A model generated the notes under the pieces. That model was not told where the DNA came from. It saw only the letters and a list, made by a program, of their open reading frames with translations, and ran no database searches. From the NCBI GenBank assembly GCA_041685075.1, contig JAWLGN010000004.1:1-52695 (forward strand): a stretch of DNA of 52,695 nt. The letters are read 5' to 3'. The DNA is from JAMCRM01 sp041685075 (GTDB lineage: Bacteria > Acidobacteriota > Terriglobia > Bryobacterales > Bryobacteraceae). A program made the translations under genes and the position numbers. Numbering within the stretch: the first letter of the stretch is position 1; each line of letters starts with the position of its first letter. Below are positions 26,926 through 35,963 of the stretch, one piece after another.

Positions 26926-27540
26926 ATGTGCACCTTTTTGCTCATCCGACATGCCACCCACGACTACATGGCCCGGGGGATCGCGGGATGGCTGCCGGGG
27001 GTGCGCCTTAACGAGCGCGGCATTCAGGAAGCGGACCGCTTGGCCGAAGCCCTTGCCGGGGCACGCGTTGAGGTGCTCTACAGCAGCCCGCTCGACCGCG
27101 CCATGGAGACCGCCGGACAGATCTCCCGGCGGCTGGGTCTCTCGATCCACATCGAGGAGTCCTTTGGGGAGGTGCGCTTCGGCGACTGGACCGGCATGAC
27201 GTTCGAGGAACTCGAAGGCGACCCGCGGTGGGGCGAGTTCAACCGTTTCCGCAGCGGGACGCGCGCACCGGGCGGCGAGACATTACTCGAAGTGCAGGCG
27301 CGCGCCGTGGCGGGGATGGAGCGCGTCCGCCGCGACCGGCCCGGCGCGCGCGTAGCCGTGGTAAGCCACGGCGACGTGATCAAGGCGGCCCTGATGTACT
27401 GGCTGGGGATGCCGCTCGATCTGCTGGAGCGGCTGGAGATCGGCCCGGCCTCGGTGAGCGTGGTGCAGTTGGAGAACTGGGGAGCGCGGGTGCTGCGGCT
27501 CAATGGGACCGCGCCGGGCGCAGGCGAAATATGGCCGTAA
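26926..27540 (+). CDS. histidine phosphatase family protein (phosphoglycerate-mutase-like)
   Basis: A 204-residue protein with the catalytic LIRHA motif (R8, H9) at the N-terminus, SPLDRAMETA as the second arginine block, E in ESFGEVRFGDWTG, and VVSHGDVIKA carrying the second histidine. All residues of the histidine phosphatase pocket are therefore present. It is closest to the CobC/PhoE/broad-specificity phosphatase type; the substrate is uncertain. It is transcribed divergently from the nine-gene operon. Its 3' end overlaps the convergent gene at 27500 by 41 nt. Confidence 0.9.
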   Translation: MCTFLLIRHATHDYMARGIAGWLPGVRLNERGIQEADRLAEALAGARVEVLYSSPLDRAMETAGQISRRLGLSIHIEESFGEVRFGDWTGMTFEELEGDPRWGEFNRFRSGTRAPGGETLLEVQARAVAGMERVRRDRPGARVAVVSHGDVIKAALMYWLGMPLDLLERLEIGPASVSVVQLENWGARVLRLNGTAPGAGEIWP

Positions 27541-28093
27541 TCTCCGGCCAGAACTCCTGTGCCACGCTGCGGGCCACCCCCAGCGCCACGTTGATACCCG
27601 CGCGGGTCAATCCGTCGCCGAAACTGCTGGAGCTGTCGGGATGCCAGGCGTTGGCCAGCATCGAGGCGCCCAGGTGGCTGCCCGCGAAAGAGTAGCGGAA
27701 AGCCCGCGCGCGGCCGCGCCCCGGCCCCAGGACGGTGCCGGTGATGGCATGGCCGAGGCGGGCGCCGACACCGCGGCGCCGCGAGCGCTGGTAACGTGGA
27801 TCCTCATTGAACGCTGCGCCCAGGCCGAACTGAAAGAGGTTCTGGGTGGCGGCATAGCCGTGGGAGGAGGCGTAGCGGCGCCCATAGCCGGCCATCCCGC
27901 CGCCCCATTCCTCTGGTTCCGCGCGCCACTGCCCGATGCCCGCACCCGCGGCGGAAGAGAGCACAGTCATCGGCGAGACGACGCGCCCGGCGTGCAGGGC
28001 GGCGCGCTCCCTCAGGGTGAGGGGCCCGCCGCTCTGCGCCGCCAAAGGTAGCGCAACCAGAGCCGCCAGCGCGAGCCGGCAGGTTACACCCAC
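27500..28093 (-). CDS. secreted hypothetical protein of acidobacterial type
   Basis: About 197 residues from GTG 28093, which overlaps the stop of the upstream isomerase gene by 10 nt and yields a good signal peptide (GVTCRLALAALVALPLAAQS). The longer frame through the isomerase gene is a shadow. The mature part is rich in Gly, Tyr and Arg, with NLFQFGLGAAFNEDPRYQRS and hydrophobic stretches. I recall this pattern from conserved acidobacterial proteins of unknown function, possibly outer-membrane-associated. The last 41 nt overlap the convergent phosphatase gene. No function can be assigned. Confidence 0.65.
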   Translation of the reverse strand: MGVTCRLALAALVALPLAAQSGGPLTLRERAALHAGRVVSPMTVLSSAAGAGIGQWRAEPEEWGGGMAGYGRRYASSHGYAATQNLFQFGLGAAFNEDPRYQRSRRRGVGARLGHAITGTVLGPGRGRARAFRYSFAGSHLGASMLANAWHPDSSSSFGDGLTRAGINVALGVARSVAQEFWPEITAIFRLRPARSH

Positions 28094-29043
28094 CAGGCAG
28101 CGCCCGCCTTTTCCCGTATGACCAGGTCGTTCAGGAACGCGACGGCCTTGGTCAGCCCTTCCTCGGCCGACATGAGGCTGTCTTCGTGCTCGATCGACAT
28201 CACGTAATCGTAGCCGAACATGCGCAGCGTGGAGACGAACTCCTTCCACCATTCGGCGCCATGTCCGTATCCAACCGTGCGGAAAATCCAGGACCGCCCG
28301 CGCTCTTCGGTGTAGTTCTTGGTATCCAACACGCCGGTGAGCGGCAGGTTGGCGCTGTAGATCTGGGTGTCCTTGGCGTGTACGTGGTGGATGGCATCGC
28401 CCAGGATGCGTATGGCAGCGATCGGGTCGATGCCCTGCCAGAACAGGTGGCTGGGGTCGAAGTTGGCGCCGATAGTGGGGCCGCACTCGGCTCGCAGCTT
28501 CAGCATCGTCTCAGGGCTGTGGACGACGAAGCCCGGGTGCAGCTCGAGGGCGATCTTCACGCCGTGGTCGGCGGCGAATTTGGCGCGCTCACGCCAGAAG
28601 GGGAAAACCTTGGTCTCCCACTGCCACTTCAGGATCTCCAGGAAGTCCGGGGGCCACGGGCAGGTGACCCAGTTGGGATACTTCGAGCCGTCGGAATCGC
28701 CGGGGCAGCCGGAGAAATCGTTCACCACCGGAACCCCGAGTTTCTCGGCCAGCAGGATGGTCTTGCGGTTCACTTCCGCGTGGGCCTTGGCGATTTCGGG
28801 GTTGGGGTGCAGCGGGTTGCCGTGGCAGGACAGCGCGCTGATGGTGAAGCCCTGGTCGGCGATCTTCTTTTTGAAGTCGATCAGCTCGCTGGTGTTGTCG
28901 AGCATGGAGAGCTTGCAGTGCGGGTCGCCGGGGTAGTTGCCTGTACCCAGTTCCACGGTGTCAATATCGAGTGTTTTCAGTTTCTTCAGGACGTCATCGA
29001 GGGGAAGCTGCGCCAGCAGCGCGGTGAATACGCCGACTCTCAT
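28084..29043 (-). CDS. sugar phosphate isomerase/epimerase (xylose-isomerase-like TIM barrel)
   Basis: A 319-residue TIM-barrel protein of the IolE/YcjR/AP-endonuclease-2 superfamily. Metal-ligand candidates are the Glu in IALELHPGF, the Asp and His in NFDPSHLFWQG, the His pair in IHHVHAKDT and the Glu in VMSIEHEDS. This arrangement is usual for inosose dehydratase-like and sugar isomerase/epimerase members. There is no signal peptide. It is likely co-translated with the downstream secreted protein (10-nt overlap). It probably acts in catabolism of an inositol- or keto-sugar-type substrate, but the specificity is not visible. Confidence 0.85.
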   Translation of the reverse strand: MRVGVFTALLAQLPLDDVLKKLKTLDIDTVELGTGNYPGDPHCKLSMLDNTSELIDFKKKIADQGFTISALSCHGNPLHPNPEIAKAHAEVNRKTILLAEKLGVPVVNDFSGCPGDSDGSKYPNWVTCPWPPDFLEILKWQWETKVFPFWRERAKFAADHGVKIALELHPGFVVHSPETMLKLRAECGPTIGANFDPSHLFWQGIDPIAAIRILGDAIHHVHAKDTQIYSANLPLTGVLDTKNYTEERGRSWIFRTVGYGHGAEWWKEFVSTLRMFGYDYVMSIEHEDSLMSAEEGLTKAVAFLNDLVIREKAGAAWWV

Positions 29044-29189
29044 TGTGTCTCCTTCTTATCTATGGTCTTTGAATACTAACCGACAGAATATCACCGCGGA
29101 GCAGCGGGGTAGCGTGAGGGAGCTTCATACGCGGCGGCCGCTGCGGCACAACGGCCAGGCAGTTGCGAGTGGAGGGGCGAGGGCAAAGC

Positions 29190-29693
29190 ATGTTTCGCAC
29201 TCTGGTCAAAACAGAAAATCACTGGCTGCCGATGCTGCTCCGGCTGGGGCTGGGGGTCGTGATCTTCGCCCACGGTGCACAGAAAATGCTGGGCTGGTGG
29301 GGCGGCGGCGGCTACAGCGCCACCATGAGCGGCTTCACCGGAATGGGAATTCCATCGGTGCTGGCGTTTCTGGCGATTGCCGCGGAGTTCTTCGGCGGGC
29401 TGGGACTCATTTTCGGTTTTCTGACACGCATCGCCGCACTGGGAGTGCTGGTGAACATGGTGGTGGCGGCCCTGTTGGTGCATTTACCCCACGGGCTGTT
29501 CCTCGACTGGCAGGGCACCCAGGCGGGTCACGGTGTGGAGTTCCACATTCTGGCCGCGGTGCTGAGCGCCGCGGTGTTACGCCTGGGAGCCGGGGCTGTC
29601 TCGGTGGATCGCGCCATCTATCACCGGCGCTACGAGCGTCCTCCGCGCATGGAGCCGATCCGCGAAGAGGACAGGCCCCCGCGCGCCGCGTAA
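29190..29693 (+). CDS. DoxX family membrane protein
   Basis: A 167-residue protein; ATG 29190 follows a strong GGAGGGGCGAGGG ribosome-binding region. The sequence shows four hydrophobic segments with the DoxX-family pattern LRLGLGVVIFAHGAQKMLGWWGGGGY, then FLAIAAEFFGGLGLIFGFLTR and FHILAAVLSAAVL. The family contains quinone-interacting subunits and many redox-stress-related membrane proteins of unknown function. It is transcribed divergently from the isomerase gene. The charged C-terminal tail (EEDRPPRAA) is probably cytoplasmic. Confidence 0.88.
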   Translation: MFRTLVKTENHWLPMLLRLGLGVVIFAHGAQKMLGWWGGGGYSATMSGFTGMGIPSVLAFLAIAAEFFGGLGLIFGFLTRIAALGVLVNMVVAALLVHLPHGLFLDWQGTQAGHGVEFHILAAVLSAAVLRLGAGAVSVDRAIYHRRYERPPRMEPIREEDRPPRAA

Positions 29694-30046
29694 ACACACG
29701 GCCGAAAGCCGGTATCCCGCAACGGTAGGCCGGGCTGTGCCGTCGCACTTAGTTCCGCCAAACCGCGGTACTCTGTCGAGTCACTCAGGTTCTGTGTTGA
29801 GAATCTCGACGGAATGTGCTGTGCTAAGAGATACACTCGGCCTCCTGAAGAGCGCCCCCTCGGCACCCGCCCGGCGCGGGAAGGCCGCCATCCGAATCGG
29901 CCACCGCGTTCAAGAAACTGCGTCGGGTATGCCGGAGAGATCGATCTAAGGCGATCCGGCCGGCGTCCCGCCGGTGATCTGGACGCCTTCGGCACTGCCT
30001 GCCGGGCCCCAATTGGCACGGCAGGACAACACAGAAAGCGAGAAGG
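29694..30046 (+). other. 353-nt intergenic region upstream of homospermidine synthase
   Basis: No convincing gene is seen here. The stretch holds two inverted repeats: GGCCGGCG...CGCCGG around 29957-29973, and CCTGCC (29998-30003) with GGCAGG (30020-30025), the second ending about 20 nt before the hss start codon. Either could be part of a 5' leader. The region probably carries the hss promoter. No known polyamine-responsive motif was recognised. Confidence 0.4.
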
Positions 30047-31618
30047 ATGATCGAGTTTACCAATAGAATCGTTATCACCGGGTTCGGGGTTGTGGCACAG
30101 GCGGTGTTACCTCTACTCCTGAAACACCTCCGGATAGCCCTCAACCGAATCACCGTTATCGACCTGGCGGACCGCACGGCGGTTCTGCATCCCTGGCTGG
30201 GGCCGGACGGCGTGCGCTTCGTACGGGAGCGCGTTACTGCGGCGAACCTGGCGGAGTTGCTGGCCGGCGCGGTGGGGCGCGGCGGTCTCATCATCGACCT
30301 GGCGTGGGGCATCGACTTCTTCGATATCGTGCGCTGGGCGCACGATAACGGAGTGCTCTATGTCAATGCGTCGCTGGAGTCGTGGGAACACACCGGGGAA
30401 CCCCGTCCCACGTCCCTGCTGGAGAAGAGCCTCTATCCGCGGTACATGCAGGCGCAGGACCTCGCCACGCGGTGGAGGAGTTCCAGCACCGCGATTCTCG
30501 ATCACGGTTCGAATCCCGGGCTCGTTTCATCCTTCACCAAGAAGGCGCTGCTGGAGATCGGCGATGCGCTGCTCAGCCAGGACTACTTCGAGGCGGGCCG
30601 GCGGCGCCGGGTAGAGGCCCTGCTGGAGGCGCGCGACTTCGCCCGCCTGGCCAGAGAACTCGGAGTGCGGGTGATCCACTGCAGCGAACGCGACACTCAG
30701 CGACCCGCTGCGCCCAAGTCCCCCATGGAGTTCGTGGGAACCTGGAGCATCGAGGCGATGTGGGATGAATCGCTGCTGCCCAGCGAATTCGGTTGGGGTA
30801 CGCACGAGCGGGTGATGCCGCCCATGTCGGTGGTGCCGCCCGAGGGGCCGCAGAACGTGGTGATCCTCCCGCGCATGGGGATGAACACCTGGGTGCGGTC
30901 GTGGGTGCCGCATCAGGAAATCGTGGGGATGGCCATTACCCACGGCGAGTGTATCTGCCTGTCGAACAGCCTGACGGTCCACGAAAACGAGCGCGTAGTC
31001 TACCGTCCCACGGTTGTTTACGCCTACCTGCCATGCGGGGAGTCGCTGCTCTCCCTGCACGAGCTGCGCTGCCGGAATTACCGGCTGCATCCCGTCAGGC
31101 GGGTGATGACCCGGGAGATCCGGGACGGAAGCGATGCCGTGGGGGTGCTCATAATGGGGCACCCGCTGCAATCCTGGTGGACCGGTAGCGTGCTCTCCAT
31201 CCAGGAGGCGCGGCGGAGCGTTCCCACCGTGAGCGCCACGGCGGTGCAGGTGGCGGCCGGGGTGGTGGCTGCCGTGTTGTGGGCCATTCGCAACCCGCGC
31301 AAGGGTCTCTGTTTTCCGGAGGACCTGCCGCACGAAGATATCCTGCAGGTGGCCGCCCCCTACCTGGGGGAAATCGTCTCCGAAGCCGTAGACTGGACAC
31401 CCCTGGCTAACAACGCCGCCTATATGGGGCAAGGGCAGACCGCGGATCCGTGGCAGTTCAACAACTTCCTGTTCCAGCCGTGGGTGGCGGACCTGGCTCC
31501 TGTGCCTGAAAAACCGTCGCAGACCCGGCGGATGGAACGCGCGGCGGCCGCGGCGGCAACGCCCTCCTACGGCGAGTTGCCGGCCGTGCCGGGCGAGGAC
31601 AGCGCTGTCGGCTCCTAA
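30047..31618 (+). CDS. hss: homospermidine synthase
   Basis: A 523-residue protein. The N-terminus has the NAD-binding Rossmann strand IVITGFGVVAQAVLPLL (GxGxxxQ). GGLIIDLAWGIDFFDIVRWAHDNGVLYVNASLESWE and DHGSNPGLVSSFTKKAL are characteristic of bacterial homospermidine synthase. The length is slightly above the roughly 470-480 usual for the family because of an Ala/Pro-rich C-terminal tail (about residues 485-523). It makes homospermidine from putrescine with NAD+, in the cytoplasm. The start codon is directly preceded by AGAAGG with almost no spacing. It is convergent with glnA, with 42 nt between the stops. Confidence 0.93.
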   Translation: MIEFTNRIVITGFGVVAQAVLPLLLKHLRIALNRITVIDLADRTAVLHPWLGPDGVRFVRERVTAANLAELLAGAVGRGGLIIDLAWGIDFFDIVRWAHDNGVLYVNASLESWEHTGEPRPTSLLEKSLYPRYMQAQDLATRWRSSSTAILDHGSNPGLVSSFTKKALLEIGDALLSQDYFEAGRRRRVEALLEARDFARLARELGVRVIHCSERDTQRPAAPKSPMEFVGTWSIEAMWDESLLPSEFGWGTHERVMPPMSVVPPEGPQNVVILPRMGMNTWVRSWVPHQEIVGMAITHGECICLSNSLTVHENERVVYRPTVVYAYLPCGESLLSLHELRCRNYRLHPVRRVMTREIRDGSDAVGVLIMGHPLQSWWTGSVLSIQEARRSVPTVSATAVQVAAGVVAAVLWAIRNPRKGLCFPEDLPHEDILQVAAPYLGEIVSEAVDWTPLANNAAYMGQGQTADPWQFNNFLFQPWVADLAPVPEKPSQTRRMERAAAAAATPSYGELPAVPGEDSAVGS

Positions 31619-31660
31619 TAGGAGGGCCAGCGTGCCCCCGGCCCGCTTGGACAACGGCCA

Positions 31661-33070
31661 CTAAATGTCGTAGTACAGCGCGAATTCGTACGGGTGCGGG
31701 CGGAGGCGCACCGCGTCGGCTTCGTTCTTGCGCTTGTAATCGATGAAGGCCTGGATCAAGCCCTCGCTGAAGACGTCGCCCTGAAGCAGGAAGTCGTGAT
31801 CTTCTTCCAGGCAATCGAGCGCTTCGTCGAGGGAGGCCGGCATGGAGGGCACGCCGCGCAACTCCTCCGGAGAAAGATCGTAAATGTCCTTGTCCAGCGG
31901 CTCGCCGGGCGAGATGCGGTTCAAAACGCCGTCCAGCCCGGCCAGCAGCATGGCGGCGAAGGCCAGGTAAGGGTTGGCCGAGGCGTCCGGCGGGCGGAAC
32001 TCCACGCGCTTGGCCTTGGGACTGGCCGAGTACATGGGGATCCGCACCGCGGCCGAGCGATTCCGCCGCGAGTAGGCCAGGTTGACCGGAGCTTCGTAAC
32101 CGGGCACCAGCCGCTTGTAACTGTTCGTCGTGGGGGCGATGATCGCCGAGAGCGCCCGCGCGTGTTTCAGAAGCCCGCCGATGTACCACAGGGCCGCCTG
32201 GCTCAACCCGGCGTAGCAGTCGCCGGCGAAGAGCGGCTGGCCCGCCTTCCACAGGCTCTGGTGCGTGTGCATCCCGCTGCCGTTGTCGGCAAAGAGGGGC
32301 TTGGGCATGAAGGTCACGGTCTTGCCGTGCTGGTGAGCCACGTTGCGCACGCAGTACTTGTACAGCATCATGTTGTCGGCGCTCTGAAGCAGGGTGTCGA
32401 AGCGCAGATCGATTTCCGCCTGCCCGCCGGTAGCCACCTCGTGATGATGGCACTCGACGTGGAGGCCGCATTCGAGCATCGTTTGAACCATCTCGCTGCG
32501 CAGGTCCTGGTGGTGATCCGTCGGGGGAACGGGGAAGTAACCCTCCTTGTAGCGCGGGCGGTAGCCGCGGTTGGGGCCCTCGCGCCCGGAGTTCCAGCGC
32601 CCTTCCTCGGCATCGATGAAGTAGTAGCCGGAGTGCTGGTCCTGGTCGAAGCGGATGCTATCGAAGATGAAGAACTCGGCTTCGGCGCCGAAGAAAGCGG
32701 TATCGGCTATGTTGGAGTTGCGCAGGTAGAGTTCGGCCTTCCGCGCGATCCAACGGGGATCGCGCTCGTAGTGCTGCCGGGTCACCGGGTCGGTGACGTC
32801 ACAAATCATGCAGATGGTGGGGGTGGCAGCGAACGGATCGATGAAGGCGGTATTGGGATCGGGCATCAGAAGCATATCGCTTTCGCTGATGACCGCCCAG
32901 GCCCGGATGCTCGAACCGTCGAAGCCGAATCCCTCTTCGAACGTTTTCTCTTCCAGTTGTGCGATGGGGTAAGACACGTGGTGCCATAACCCCGGTATGT
33001 CGCAGAAGCGCAGGTCGACCTGTTTGGCCGCGCTGTTCCTGGCGAGTTCCAGTACTTCGGTCGGCGTCAT
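31661..33070 (-). CDS. glnA: glutamine synthetase, type I (adenylylation type)
   Basis: A 469-residue enzyme, the same length as E. coli GlnA, that condenses ammonia and glutamate with ATP. FGFDGSSI is near residue 47; the metal/ATP elements include AEAEFFIFD, ECHHHEVATGGQAEID and GSGMHTHQS; NRSAAVRIP and VEFRPPDASANPYLAFAA are intact. The adenylylation site DKDIYDLSPEE places Tyr at residue 397, the same number as in E. coli, so the enzyme is probably switched by GlnE. A good AGGAG ribosome-binding site lies 8 nt before ATG 33070. No clear sigma-54 promoter was seen. Confidence 0.97.
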   Translation of the reverse strand: MTPTEVLELARNSAAKQVDLRFCDIPGLWHHVSYPIAQLEEKTFEEGFGFDGSSIRAWAVISESDMLLMPDPNTAFIDPFAATPTICMICDVTDPVTRQHYERDPRWIARKAELYLRNSNIADTAFFGAEAEFFIFDSIRFDQDQHSGYYFIDAEEGRWNSGREGPNRGYRPRYKEGYFPVPPTDHHQDLRSEMVQTMLECGLHVECHHHEVATGGQAEIDLRFDTLLQSADNMMLYKYCVRNVAHQHGKTVTFMPKPLFADNGSGMHTHQSLWKAGQPLFAGDCYAGLSQAALWYIGGLLKHARALSAIIAPTTNSYKRLVPGYEAPVNLAYSRRNRSAAVRIPMYSASPKAKRVEFRPPDASANPYLAFAAMLLAGLDGVLNRISPGEPLDKDIYDLSPEELRGVPSMPASLDEALDCLEEDHDFLLQGDVFSEGLIQAFIDYKRKNEADAVRLRPHPYEFALYYDI

Positions 33071-33116
33071 TCACTATTCTCCTGGGTGAAGCGGCTTAAC
33101 ATTTACCATGGTGCAT

Positions 33117-33149
33117 GGTTCCGGCCCTCGCGCAAAACGGAACCTTTTT
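33117..33149 (+). promoter_or_regulatory. hairpin plus T-run between glnA and the divergent serine-hydrolase gene
   Basis: GGTTCCG (33117-33123) pairs with CGGAACC (33138-33144) across a 14-nt loop and is followed by TTTTT (33145-33149). On the plus strand this has the form of a weak intrinsic terminator, but no plus-strand gene precedes it. It lies in the leader space of two divergent genes and could be an attenuator for the plus-strand gene or an operator in the glnA promoter. Confidence 0.35.
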
Positions 33150-33212
33150 ATGTGCGCGATTGAAAGTTTCTATGGGGGATTCTCCGATACGAGCCGTGCT
33201 AGGATGCCGTCT

Positions 33213-35216
33213 ATGCGACAGCGGTACACGGCCTTGGCGGCCTGCCTGGCTGCATCCTGCCTGGCGGCGGCGGAGTGGGAGCGCGCCACCCCCGTGGCGC
33301 TGGGGATGGATGCGTCCCGTCTTGAACAGGCGCGCGACTACGCCCTGAGCGGCGGCGGCTCCGGAATGGTGATCCATCGCGGCAAGCTGGTCTACCACTG
33401 GGGCGACCTGAAGACCACCTACGACCTGAAATCCACCACCAAGTCCATCGGGGCAACGGCTCTGGGGCTGGCGCTGCGGGACGGCAAAGTACGGCTGGAG
33501 GACCCGGCGGTAAAGTACTTCCCCGCCCTGGGGACGACGCCGGAGGCGAACCGGACCAACGGGTGGCTGGGCGAGATCACCTTGTTTCACCTGGCCGCCC
33601 AGACCGCGGGCTTCGCCAAGCCGGGCGGTTTTGAGCCGCTTCTGTTCCGCCCCGGGACCGAGTGGGCCTACAGCGATGGCGGCCCCAACTGGCTGGCCGA
33701 CTGCCTCACCCTCCTCTACCGGCGCGACATGCAGGAACTGCTGTTCGAGCGCGTCTTCACGCCGCTCGGAATCGGCCGGGAGGACCTCAGGTGGCGAAAC
33801 AACGCCTACCGGCCACATACGCTGGAGGGTATTCCACGGCGTGAGTTCGGCTCCGGTGTGCATGCCAACGTGGATGCCATGGCGCGCATCGGGTATCTCT
33901 ACCTGCGCGCCGGGCGCATAGGCTCCCGGCAGGTGCTGCCGCCGGACTTCGTCGCCCGGCTGCGGCAGCCGCTGGCGGAGTTGGCAAAGCTGCCGGTGAG
34001 GCAACCGGAGAACTACCCCGATGCCGCGCGGCACTATGGACTGCTGTGGTGGAACAACGGCGACGGCACCCTGGAAGCGGTGCCCCGGGATGCCTACTGG
34101 TCCTGGGGCCTCTACGATTCCCTCATCGTGGTGGTCCCCAGCCTGGACCTGGTAGTAGCGCGCGCGGGCAAGGGCTTCGACGATAACCGCGGCTCGGGCT
34201 ATGAGCGGCTGCGGCCGTTCCTCGAGAACCTGGCCTTGGCGGTGGACCGCGCGCAGGCGCAACTCGATCCACCCTATCCGCCCAGCCCGGTGATCGCCGG
34301 CATCGACTGGGCGCCGGTGGAAACCATTCGCCGCCAGGGCTCGGACTGCGACAACTTCCCCTCCACCTGGGCCGACGACGGGCACCTGTATACGGCGCAC
34401 GGCGATTGCCGCGGCTTCCACCCGCTGCGGCCGTACAAGCTGGGGCTGGGTTTCGCGCGCCTCGAGGGCGGCCCCGCCGACTACCGGGGCATCACCATTC
34501 CGAGCGACGGCGAGAACACCGGGGAAGGGCGCCGCGGCAAGAAGGCCAGCGGCCTGCTGATGGTGGACGGAGTGCTCTACCTGTGGGCGCGCAACGCCGG
34601 CAACGCACAACTTGCCTGGTCCACCGACCACGCACGCACCTGGAACTGGGCGGACTGGCGCTTCACCACCAGCTTCGGCCATCCGGCGTTTCTGAACTTC
34701 GGGCAGAACTACTCCGGAACGCGCGATAACTACGTCTATACCTATTCGCCGGACGCCGAGACGGCCTACGATCCGGCGGCCGGGTTGGTGCTGGCGCGGG
34801 TTCCCAAAGACCGCATTCGCGAGCGCGCCGCCTGGGAGTTCTTCGAGAAGCTCGACGGTCGCGGCCGCCCGGTGTGGACCGCCGACACCGCCCGCCGCGG
34901 CCACGTCTTCCGCAACCCGCCGGCAGGCGTGTACCGTACCCAGGTGACCTACAACGCCGGGCTCAAGCGCTATTTCCTGAACCACGTTCTGTACAACGCC
35001 CACGTGCGCTTCCAGGGCGGCTTCGGCATCTATGATGCGCCCGAACCCTGGGGTCCCTGGACGACCGTCTACTACAGCCCCACCTGGGATACAGGGCCTG
35101 GAGAAAACCAGCACTTTCCGCCCAAATGGATGAGCCCGGATGGCCTCACTATGCACCTGGTCTTTTCCGGGAACGACATATTTTCCGTGCGCAAGGCCAC
35201 CCTGCGGCTACGCTGA
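33213..35216 (+). CDS. secreted fusion: beta-lactamase-fold serine hydrolase + DUF4185-like C-terminal domain
   Basis: A 667-residue protein. ATG 33213 has AGGA eight bases upstream and begins a signal peptide (RQRYTALAACLAASCLAAA); earlier in-frame starts lack a ribosome-binding site. The N-terminal half has the class C/esterase serine motif STTK (S74, K77), YSD (153-155) in place of YxN, and WSWG as the third element. The second half, from about residue 350 (GSDCDNFPSTWADDGHLYTA), resembles the DUF4185 beta-propeller-like glycosidase-related domain. I infer an exported hydrolase acting on an ester or amide of a polysaccharide. Its 3' end overlaps the convergent methyltransferase gene by 9 nt. 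Confidence 0.75.
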   Translation: MRQRYTALAACLAASCLAAAEWERATPVALGMDASRLEQARDYALSGGGSGMVIHRGKLVYHWGDLKTTYDLKSTTKSIGATALGLALRDGKVRLEDPAVKYFPALGTTPEANRTNGWLGEITLFHLAAQTAGFAKPGGFEPLLFRPGTEWAYSDGGPNWLADCLTLLYRRDMQELLFERVFTPLGIGREDLRWRNNAYRPHTLEGIPRREFGSGVHANVDAMARIGYLYLRAGRIGSRQVLPPDFVARLRQPLAELAKLPVRQPENYPDAARHYGLLWWNNGDGTLEAVPRDAYWSWGLYDSLIVVVPSLDLVVARAGKGFDDNRGSGYERLRPFLENLALAVDRAQAQLDPPYPPSPVIAGIDWAPVETIRRQGSDCDNFPSTWADDGHLYTAHGDCRGFHPLRPYKLGLGFARLEGGPADYRGITIPSDGENTGEGRRGKKASGLLMVDGVLYLWARNAGNAQLAWSTDHARTWNWADWRFTTSFGHPAFLNFGQNYSGTRDNYVYTYSPDAETAYDPAAGLVLARVPKDRIRERAAWEFFEKLDGRGRPVWTADTARRGHVFRNPPAGVYRTQVTYNAGLKRYFLNHVLYNAHVRFQGGFGIYDAPEPWGPWTTVYYSPTWDTGPGENQHFPPKWMSPDGLTMHLVFSGNDIFSVRKATLRLR

Positions 35217-35963
35217 CGCCCCGGCAGGATAGCGCTCAACGCGGCATTGGGCGGCAGAGGCCGCCGGCTTAGAGGCCCAATGCAGCCCGATGCCGCCAAA
35301 GATGTAAGCGCGCGAGCGCACCGCGGTGTAGCCGGCCTCTCCGAGCGCCTGCGAAAGCTCGGCGATGGAGACGAAGGAGCGCAGCGAGTCAGGGATGTAG
35401 GTGTAGACGCGCGGACGGCCGTGCAGCACGAGTCCCCAGAAGGCGCCCTGCAGCCACAGGTACACCAGGTAGAGAGAGCGGATGAAGGGATGGGGCGGGA
35501 GAAAAAAGTCCAGGGTAACCAGACCGCCGCCCGGCCGGGTTACACGCCACGCTTCGCGTAGCGCACATGGGAGGTCGGGGAAGTTTCTCAGTCCGTAGCC
35601 CACGAAAACGCAATCAAAAGCACCGCTGGGAAAAGGCAACCGGCCGGCCTCGGCGGCGACTGCCAGGTGGATGCCGCGGCGCCGGGCGCCGCGCAGCATG
35701 GCTTCCGCCAGATCCACCGCCACGGCGAGCGTGCCCTCGGCTTGCCGGACCGCCAGGCAGGAGAAATCGCCGGTACCGGCGGCCAGGTCCAGCACGCGCG
35801 ACCGCGGGGAAAGTGCGGCGCCCTGGACGCCGCACCGTTTCCAGCGCCGATCCATTCCGTAGGAGAAGGCGCGGGTGATGAAGTCGTAGCGCGGCGCCAC
35901 CGCGCTGAACATGGCGTGCATGGCGCGCCAGTTGCGCTTCTCGGGTGGCGGCGGGCCGGGCAT
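35208..35963 (-). CDS. ubiE: UbiE/MenG-type quinone methyltransferase
   Basis: A 251-residue protein with the UbiE signature: MHAMFSAVAPRYDFITRAFSYGMDRRWKR, motif I VLDLAAGTGDFSCLA, FDCVFVGYGLRNFPD, EAWRVTRPGGGLVTLDFF and YTYIPDSLRSF. The family C-methylates demethylmenaquinone, or the ubiquinone precursor. In acidobacteria menaquinone is the expected product, so menG is an equally fair name. Its ATG overlaps the stop of the upstream AAA gene by one base (TAATG), implying translational coupling. The C-terminus has a run rich in Ala that is not conserved. Confidence 0.9.
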   Translation of the reverse strand: MPGPPPPEKRNWRAMHAMFSAVAPRYDFITRAFSYGMDRRWKRCGVQGAALSPRSRVLDLAAGTGDFSCLAVRQAEGTLAVAVDLAEAMLRGARRRGIHLAVAAEAGRLPFPSGAFDCVFVGYGLRNFPDLPCALREAWRVTRPGGGLVTLDFFLPPHPFIRSLYLVYLWLQGAFWGLVLHGRPRVYTYIPDSLRSFVSIAELSQALGEAGYTAVRSRAYIFGGIGLHWASKPAASAAQCRVERYPAGASA

